Below, one piece after another: positions 28,829-34,279 of a stretch of DNA of 34,279 nt. The notes beneath the pieces were generated by a model. It saw nothing but the letters and a program-made list of their open reading frames with translations. It did no database searches and was not told the origin of the DNA. The DNA is taken from assembly GCA_027023445.1 (NCBI GenBank), contig JALVVK010000087.1, forward strand, positions 1-34,279. Direction: 5' to 3'. A program made the position numbers and the translations under genes. Numbering within the stretch: the stretch's first letter is position 1; every line of letters begins with the position of its first letter. The DNA is from Deltaproteobacteria bacterium (GTDB taxonomy: Bacteria; Desulfobacterota; Dissulfuribacteria; Dissulfuribacterales; JALVPX01).

Positions 28829-28843
28829 AACAGGGGGTAGATA

Positions 28844-29458
28844 ATGAACAGATCTTTTGATGAACTTCTGGACGAATCGGTCCGTATCCACGGCCACCTG
28901 TGCGCCGGCCAGGTGCTGGGTGTCCGGATGGCCATGCTGGGTCTGCGCCTTTTAGGGATTGATGATCCGAGAGGGGCGGACAGAAAATCCTTTATGGTGT
29001 ACGCGGAGATAGACCGTTGCGCTACCGACGCCATACAGTCGGTCACGGGTTGTTCCCTTGGGAAACGGTCGCTTAAATGGATGGATTTCGGGATAATGGC
29101 AGCCACCTTTATAAAATTACCTGGGGGCAGGGGCTACAGGATCGTGGCCAGGGAGGAATCCAGGGAGACCTCCAAAAATTATTTCCCGGAAATAGAAAAT
29201 AAATACAAGAGGCAGCTTGCCGCCTACAGGATCATGAGTGATGAAGAGCTTTTTTCCGTGCAGGAGGTCCAGGTGGATGTCCCTCAATGCGACCTTCCCG
29301 GCAGACCCATAAAAAGGGTCCGTTGCGAATTGTGCGGGGATTACGTCCAGGACTGCCGGGAGGTGGAAAAGGACGGCAGGATATTGTGCAGGGCGTGCGC
29401 CTACGGGGCCTATTACCGTCCGGTATCCGGGGCGGAAAAGGAAGAGGAAAACAGGTAA
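28844..29458 (+). CDS. FmdE-family (formylmethanofuran dehydrogenase subunit E-like) protein with C-terminal zinc ribbon
   Basis: HGHLCAGQVLGVRMAMLGLRLLG; DRCATDAIQSVTGCSLGKRSLKWMDFG; C-term CELCGDY...CRAC. Confidence 0.9.
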   Translation: MNRSFDELLDESVRIHGHLCAGQVLGVRMAMLGLRLLGIDDPRGADRKSFMVYAEIDRCATDAIQSVTGCSLGKRSLKWMDFGIMAATFIKLPGGRGYRIVAREESRETSKNYFPEIENKYKRQLAAYRIMSDEELFSVQEVQVDVPQCDLPGRPIKRVRCELCGDYVQDCREVEKDGRILCRACAYGAYYRPVSGAEKEEENR

Positions 29459-30492
29459 TGTCTGTAAAAAAACTGATAGATGTTGAAGACGCTGTGGGAA
29501 TGGTACTTCCGCACGACATGACGGAAATCGTGCCAGGGGAAACAAAAGGGCCTGCCTTTAAAAAGGGCCATGTGGTAACATCCGACGATGTGGAACACCT
29601 CAAATGCCTTGGGAAAAATCATATCTATGTGATAGAGGTTTCCGGGGATGAAATGCACGAGGATGATGCGGCCATCGCAATGGCCGAGGCCATCGCGGGT
29701 CCGGGTGTAACATTTGATCCGAATCCATCCGAGGGTAAGATAGCCTACAAGGCCGGAACAGACGGCCTTTTCCGTGTGGACAGAGAAAGGCTCCTGGCCC
29801 TTAACCTGCTTGGGGATGTTATGCTTGCCACCGTACATGATAACTCAATGGTAAAAGCAGGGGACACCATTGCGGCGGGAAGGGCCATACCTCTTGTAAT
29901 TGATAAGGCCGTTGTGGACAAGGCGGTGGAAATATCCTCAGGTGATGGCGGACTCCTGCGGGTGGTGCCGAGGATGATCAACAGGGGAGCCATAGTGGTG
30001 ACCGGCCAGGAGGTTTATGAGGGAAGGATCAAGGACTCCTTTGGTCCAAGGATGAAAAAGAAACTCCAGGATTTTGGCCTTGAGGTCCTTTCTGTCACTC
30101 TGGCCCCTGATGATATTCAGACAATATCCGATGAAATAAAAAGGGCCGTGGATTCAGGCGCGGAACTGATACTCTGTACCGGCGGCATGTCTGTTGATCC
30201 GGATGACGTAACAAGGGCCGGCATCGCGCGGGCCGGGGCCACGGATATAGTTTACGGCTCCCCGGTTTTACCGGGCGCCATGTTTCTGGTATCTTCCCTG
30301 GGTGGGATTCCCGTCCTGGGCATACCTGCATGTGGCATGTTTTTCCGCACCACGGTTCTGGACCTGGTTTTGCCAAGGGTCCTTGTGGGAGAGAAGATCG
30401 GCAGGAGGCAGATAGCGGAACTGGGCCATGGCGGTCTCTGCCTGGGCTGTAAAAAATGTACATACCCAACATGTCCCTTTGGAAAGGGGTAA
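29458..30492 (+). CDS. Molybdopterin-binding (MoaB/Mog/MoeA-type) protein with Cys-rich C-terminus (start at 29458, not 29287)
   Basis: ILCTGGMSVDPDDVTRAGIARAGATDIVYGSPVLPGAMF; immediately downstream of the FmdE-like gene. Confidence 0.88.
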   Translation: MSVKKLIDVEDAVGMVLPHDMTEIVPGETKGPAFKKGHVVTSDDVEHLKCLGKNHIYVIEVSGDEMHEDDAAIAMAEAIAGPGVTFDPNPSEGKIAYKAGTDGLFRVDRERLLALNLLGDVMLATVHDNSMVKAGDTIAAGRAIPLVIDKAVVDKAVEISSGDGGLLRVVPRMINRGAIVVTGQEVYEGRIKDSFGPRMKKKLQDFGLEVLSVTLAPDDIQTISDEIKRAVDSGAELILCTGGMSVDPDDVTRAGIARAGATDIVYGSPVLPGAMFLVSSLGGIPVLGIPACGMFFRTTVLDLVLPRVLVGEKIGRRQIAELGHGGLCLGCKKCTYPTCPFGKG

Positions 30493-30498
30493 AATATC

Positions 30499-30798
30499 AT
30501 GTTTGTGATCAGTAATCTGCTACATTCCCTTGCAACTGTAATTGACATAGTCCTGAATCTTTACATGTGGGTGCTGATTATACGCGCGCTCATATCGTGG
30601 GTGAACCCTGACCCGTATAATCCCATTGTAAGATTTCTCTACAGCATAACGGAGCCACTTCTGTACCGGGTAAGAAGATATCTTCCCGTGCAGTTTTCAG
30701 GCATAGATTTCAGCCCGATGCTGCTGATATTGCTCATTATATTTCTAAGAAGCTTTCTGGTCCCCACCTTAAACATGATGGCATATAAACTCGCTTAG
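30499..30798 (+). CDS. YggT family membrane protein
   Basis: IRALISWVNPDPYNPIVRFLYSITEPLLYRVRRYLP. Confidence 0.93.
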   Translation: MFVISNLLHSLATVIDIVLNLYMWVLIIRALISWVNPDPYNPIVRFLYSITEPLLYRVRRYLPVQFSGIDFSPMLLILLIIFLRSFLVPTLNMMAYKLA

Positions 30799-30807
30799 AG
30801 GTACGAC

Positions 30808-31440
30808 ATGACATTGAGTCCCAATGATATATTGGACCAGGAGTTTCCGAAGAAATTTCGTGGCTATGATCCTGAAGAGGTGACCTCTTTTCTGGAAAAA
30901 GTTGCCGACGTTCTGTCAGAGACCATCAAGGAAAAAAATACCCTTAAAGATAAACTCGCGGCCTGCAAGGCCAGGGTGGAGGAGTTTGAGAAAAGAGAAG
31001 AGGATATTCGCCGGGCGCTGACCACGGCCAACAAACTTTGCGACGAGATGAAGTCTCAGGCCAGCAGGGAGGCTGAACTGATAGTGGAGCAGGCCAAGGT
31101 GGATGCTGAGCGCATTGTCTCTGACGCCCACCAGGAGGCAGTTCAGCTTGAGGCCAGGATAAGGGGCCTCAGGAGGCTGCAAAGGGAGGCCCTGTTTAAA
31201 ATTCGCTCCAACATCGAGGGGTATCTCCGGATCCTGGATGACGAGGCCCTGCCCACAGGAGAATTCGACCAGCTGCTTGAGGAAACGGCCTCCGAGATGC
31301 GGGCAATACAGTCAGACGCCCCGGTTTCCATCTCTGAGGTTAATGACCCGGAGACAGAAGAAGGCACCAGTTCCGCTGAGGCAGGGGGAGAGCCCGATGA
31401 GGGAAACATCTCAGCGGAGATCAAGCCAGAAATACCTTAG
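30808..31440 (+). CDS. DivIVA-domain protein
   Basis: LSPNDILDQEFPKKFRGYDPEEVTSFLEKVADVL plus coiled coil; downstream of yggT. Confidence 0.92.
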   Translation: MTLSPNDILDQEFPKKFRGYDPEEVTSFLEKVADVLSETIKEKNTLKDKLAACKARVEEFEKREEDIRRALTTANKLCDEMKSQASREAELIVEQAKVDAERIVSDAHQEAVQLEARIRGLRRLQREALFKIRSNIEGYLRILDDEALPTGEFDQLLEETASEMRAIQSDAPVSISEVNDPETEEGTSSAEAGGEPDEGNISAEIKPEIP

Positions 31441-31487
31441 GCGCGGGCAAAAGAAAGTAACCGGTCGGCAATAAAGAAACGCAAGGG

Positions 31488-32459
31488 CTACATGTCATTG
31501 AAAAAATTGTCGATCAGGGATGCTATTTCATAAGGTGTTTGAGCCCTGTTTATGGATTCCCTGAATATCGCTCCTCCCCGCCTTCCTTTTGTGTAATAAC
31601 AAAGATGTCTTCTCGCCAGCCAGATCCCCACGGGTTCCCCGTAAAAATCCAGAATCATGTCAAGGTGATCCAGCATGAGCCTGTGTATCGTTTCATGACC
31701 GGGGTCAGGAAGCACTTCCCCGGATTTCATGAAGTGATCAATCTGGCTGATCAGCCATGGCCGTCCCAGCGCGCCTCGTCCTATCATCAGCCCGTCCGCC
31801 CCTGAGAGTCTCAGGCATCTTTTGGCATCCTCCGGGGTTTTAATGTCTCCGTTTGCCACGACGGGTATCCGCACGGCCTCTTTTACCGGCCTGACCTGAA
31901 TCCAGTCAGCGGTGCCGCCGAACATCATGGATCTGGTTCTCGCGTGTACAGTGATCATGGAAACCCCTTCCGATTCAGCGATCTTTGCGATTCTCGGTGC
32001 GTTTAGATGCCCGGAATCCCAGCCAAGGCGGATTTTGACGGTAACGGGTATGTTGACTGAACGTTTCACCGCCCTGATAATGCGTCCTGCCAGGACCTCG
32101 TCTTTCATCAGCGCGGCCCCTGCTCCCGTCCTGACGATTTTTGGCTGGGGACAACCCATATTGATATCAATAAGCGCGGCTCCTGTATCCTGGATTATCC
32201 CAGCCGCACGCGCCATCACCTCAGGGTCTGAACCGCTTATCTGGACGGACAGGGGAAATTCATCGGGGGCGCTTCCGGCCATTTTAAGGGATCGCCTGCT
32301 GTCTCTGACCAATGCCTGTGAGGCGATCATCTCACTCGTCACGAGGCAGGGACTGAAGCGTCTGACCAGGTTTCTGAAGGGTAAATCCGTGATCCCTGCC
32401 ATGGGGGCAAGGATGACAGGACATGGGATTATCTCGCTGGGAATACTGATGGCGGACAT
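31488..32459 (-). CDS. dus: tRNA-dihydrouridine synthase
   Basis: VILAPMAGITDLPFRNLVRRF; DINMGCPQPKIVRTGAGAALM; VTVHARTRSMMFGG-like region; GRGALGRPWL. Confidence 0.96.
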   Translation of the reverse strand: MSAISIPSEIIPCPVILAPMAGITDLPFRNLVRRFSPCLVTSEMIASQALVRDSRRSLKMAGSAPDEFPLSVQISGSDPEVMARAAGIIQDTGAALIDINMGCPQPKIVRTGAGAALMKDEVLAGRIIRAVKRSVNIPVTVKIRLGWDSGHLNAPRIAKIAESEGVSMITVHARTRSMMFGGTADWIQVRPVKEAVRIPVVANGDIKTPEDAKRCLRLSGADGLMIGRGALGRPWLISQIDHFMKSGEVLPDPGHETIHRLMLDHLDMILDFYGEPVGIWLARRHLCYYTKGRRGGAIFRESINRAQTPYEIASLIDNFFNDM

Positions 32460-32483
32460 GATCTTTTAAAGAGGAAAAGGCTG

Positions 32484-32729
32484 TCAGTTTCTGGTTTTTT
32501 CGATGATGAGTCTTATGTAGGTATCATGAACTTCCTTTAAAAGGATTCTGCCGCCAACGACTGGAAGGAGCTTGTTCATCTTGGGCATTATATCCACGTC
32601 CATAAGAACCTCCAGTTGGTAGCCCCTGGGGGTGGACGGATTTCTCAGGCGCAGCCCTACGCCCGCAAGGGCCTTTCAGCAATCGCCCCTGCTGTTGATA
32701 AATTCATTCGGATGAAGCAGTTCAGCCAT
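32484..32729 (-). CDS. Candidate selenoprotein, TusA/SirA-like, with in-frame UGA at complement(32676..32678), 81 aa
   Basis: MAELLHPNEFINSRGDC-U-KALAGVGLRLRNPSTPRGYQLEVLMDVDIMPKMNKLLPVVGGRILLKEVHDTYIRLIIEKTRN; one internal TGA only, no frameshift; 24 nt upstream of dus on the same strand. Confidence 0.65.
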
Positions 32730-32806
32730 GTATGATATACTTTCTCCGTTAAGCCGGAGTGTCAAGCTTTTTCATGACAACGTAACGGATTTCGGCTTCG
32801 CAATTT

Positions 32807-32836
32807 TTTCTCACGCAAAGGCGCAAGGCTCGCAAA
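32807..32836. repeat. Low-complexity dispersed repeat of the CACGCAAAGGCGCAAGG(C)TCGCAAA type
   Basis: tttctcacgcaaaggcgcaaggctcgcaaa; quasi-periodic CGCAA motif. Confidence 0.5.
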
Positions 32837-32862
32837 AACAATCTGATACATTTTTTGATGAG

Positions 32863-32889
32863 CCATGGACACACAAGGACCTACATGGA
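32863..32889 (+). repeat. Short dispersed repeat CCATGGACACACAAGGACCTACATGGA
   Basis: Near-identical to 33783-33809. Confidence 0.75.
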
Positions 32890-32927
32890 AAAAAGGCTCA
32901 AAGCAAAAGACATGGTTTCCTGCCTTT

Positions 32928-33683
32928 TCAGTGCCTGTGAAGGATCAGATGATCTTCCCCCGGGATCAGTGCCTGTGCCCTGGGAGATGAACAGAATTCT
33001 TCATGAGTGCCATGGAACACCATACGTTTGTTCAGGCACGCCACCTTGTTCACATATTTGTTTACCACCCCGATATCATGGGTTACCAGCACAATGGTTA
33101 TGCCTGCCCTGTTAAGCCTGTCAAGCAGATTATAAAAATCTTCCTGCGCTGTTGCGTCGATGCCCGTGGTAGGTTCGTCCAGAAACAGGATCCTGGGCTG
33201 ATTTACAATGGCCCTGGCTATGAATACCCTTTGCTGCTGCCCCCCGGACAAATCGCCGATACGCCTGTGGGCCAGGCCCCACATTCCAACATCGGTCAAG
33301 GCCTCTTTGATGATGTCCCTGTCGTTGTTTTTTATCCAGCGTGGAGGCCTTTTGGCGGCAAGAAGGCCAAGTCCGACCACCTCTGCAACGGAAATGGGGA
33401 AAATAGGATCAATATGTGTGGCCTTCTGAGGAACATAGCCAACAAGATGCCACTGATGAAAGTGGTGCAGCGGAGTCCCAAACAGGGTTATTTCACCCCT
33501 TGATGGAGTCAGCAGGCCCAGGATTAGCTTGATCAGGGTGGATTTGCCCGATCCGTTAGGGCCTATGATCGCCAGGAAATCTCCCGCTCCGATGGAAAAG
33601 GTTATATCTTCAAGGACATCTCTGCGTTTGTAGGCAAAGTAGATGCCCTTGACATTGATTAATTTATCTTCCCGGTCCGTCAT
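32928..33683 (-). CDS. Metal (zinc/manganese) ABC transporter ATP-binding protein, ZnuC-like
   Basis: IIGPNGSGKSTLIKLILGLL; VGYVPQKATHIDPIFPISVAEVV; LSGGQQQRVFIARAIVNQPRILFLDEPTTGID. Confidence 0.92.
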   Translation of the reverse strand: MTDREDKLINVKGIYFAYKRRDVLEDITFSIGAGDFLAIIGPNGSGKSTLIKLILGLLTPSRGEITLFGTPLHHFHQWHLVGYVPQKATHIDPIFPISVAEVVGLGLLAAKRPPRWIKNNDRDIIKEALTDVGMWGLAHRRIGDLSGGQQQRVFIARAIVNQPRILFLDEPTTGIDATAQEDFYNLLDRLNRAGITIVLVTHDIGVVNKYVNKVACLNKRMVFHGTHEEFCSSPRAQALIPGEDHLILHRH

Positions 33684-33782
33684 GATAGAAAAGGCAATGG
33701 GCCTGGTTTCTTATGGATGAAGGTTTGTAATAATATCTCAAGTTTCGGGATTGTATAATTAGCTTAAAAAACATTAGATTAG

Positions 33783-33809
33783 CCATGGACCCACAAGGAC
33801 TTACATGGA
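33783..33809 (+). repeat. Short dispersed repeat CCATGGACCCACAAGGACTTACATGGA
   Basis: Near-identical to 32863-32889, same orientation. Confidence 0.75.
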
Positions 33810-33817
33810 CAAATACC

Positions 33818-33847
33818 TTTAGTCATGCCCGACCGGGCATGACTAAA
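33818..33847. repeat. Perfect 30-bp palindrome
   Basis: TTTAGTCATGCCCG-AC-CGGGCATGACTAAA. Confidence 0.8.
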
Positions 33848-33912
33848 ACTCCAAAAGTTATTTTAAGTCAGAAACTTGAGATAATATAACATCCGGTAAT
33901 CGTTAAATACAG

Positions 33913-34009
33913 TGTTAAATGGTAAATTCTGAATGTTAAATTAAGGTGCCGAGCTATTATATCTTTCTGAATTTAATAAAAATTTGCTTGCACAATTTAC
34001 CATTTAACA
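33913..34009. repeat. Inverted repeat pair in AT-rich intergenic DNA
   Basis: TGTTAAATGGTAAATT (33913-33928) / AATTTACCATTTAACA (33994-34009), perfect 16-nt pair. Confidence 0.7.
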
Positions 34010-34065
34010 TTTTAAATTCAGATGGAGGCGTTTGAACTTGATACGAGCATCAGAGGGAATCCCCT

Positions 34066-34278
34066 TCAAGACGAGCTGACAGGAATTGAAACTGTAATTT
34101 TGCATCCCCTGCCAGGCGCCGAGTCGATGGAAACCTCACCGCCCCAGGATTTTATTAACTGGTGGGCAACGGCAAGACCAAGGCCCGTTCCATCAGGACG
34201 GGTGGTAAAAAAGGGATCAAATATCCTTGGAAGATTTTCCGGATCGATTCCCACCCCGTTATCATCAACCGAAAATTC
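34066..34278 (-). CDS. Histidine kinase, C-terminal HATPase_c fragment (truncated by window end)
   Basis: EFSVDDNGVGIDPENLPRIFDPFFTTRPDGTGLGLAVAHQLIKSWGGEVSIDSAPGRGCKITVSIP. Confidence 0.93.
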   Translation of the reverse strand, partial: EFSVDDNGVGIDPENLPRIFDPFFTTRPDGTGLGLAVAHQLIKSWGGEVSIDSAPGRGCKITVSIPVSSS

Positions 34279-34279
34279 G

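Larger units (their letters stand above)
33735..33882. repeat. Inverted-repeat-bounded intergenic segment
   Basis: ATCTCAAGTTTC (33735-33746) / GAAACTTGAGAT (33871-33882), perfect 12-nt inverted pair. Confidence 0.6.

Noticed and set aside
31912-32469. 185-aa plus-strand ORF opposite dus
   Set aside because: Antisense shadow of the clear Dus coding sequence.
33003-33503. 166-aa plus-strand ORF opposite the ZnuC-like gene
   Set aside because: Antisense to a clear ABC ATPase with intact Walker and signature motifs.
1-34279. CRISPR arrays, tRNA/rRNA genes, transposases, integrases, phage or toxin-antitoxin modules
   Set aside because: None recognised; no regular spacer-repeat arrays, no cloverleaf or rRNA sequence noticed, and no transposase/integrase ORF. 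A tRNAscan/Infernal run would be needed to exclude atypical RNAs.

Overview
This 34.3-kb window reads as chromosomal DNA from a Desulfobacterota-like (deltaproteobacterial) genome; the lineage is inferred from gene content. It contains, in order: (1) an FmdB-type zinc ribbon and a TPR protein; (2) a flagellar basal-body/export operon headed by a sigma-54 activator with a degenerate receiver domain (flgB-flgC-fliE-fliF-fliG-fliH-fliI-fliJ-MotE-like), followed by a small membrane protein and a PAS-HisKA protein lacking an ATPase domain; (3) the minus-strand block rpsF-rpsR-DUF2232-rplI-dnaB-rsmG; (4) hsp20-lon; (5) ffh-rpsP-KH-rimM-trmD-SPOUT methyltransferase-rplS-rnhB-yraN and a PhoU/DUF47 fusion; (6) a methyltransferase, FmdE and a molybdopterin-binding protein, then yggT-divIVA; (7) dus, an orphan ZnuC-like ATPase and the C-terminal end of a histidine kinase. 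The most notable item is a small minus-strand gene at 32484-32729 that the ORF track misses. It reads through one in-frame UGA immediately after a Cys (RGDC-U-KAL), has a TusA/SirA-like length and pattern, and sits just upstream of dus, so it is a candidate selenoprotein. Other notable items are a pair of inverted ~250-bp palindromic, MITE-like repeats in two divergent intergenic regions, short CCATGGACACACAAGGAC dispersed repeats bracketing the orphan ZnuC gene, and an S6:S18-type autoregulatory leader ahead of rpsF.
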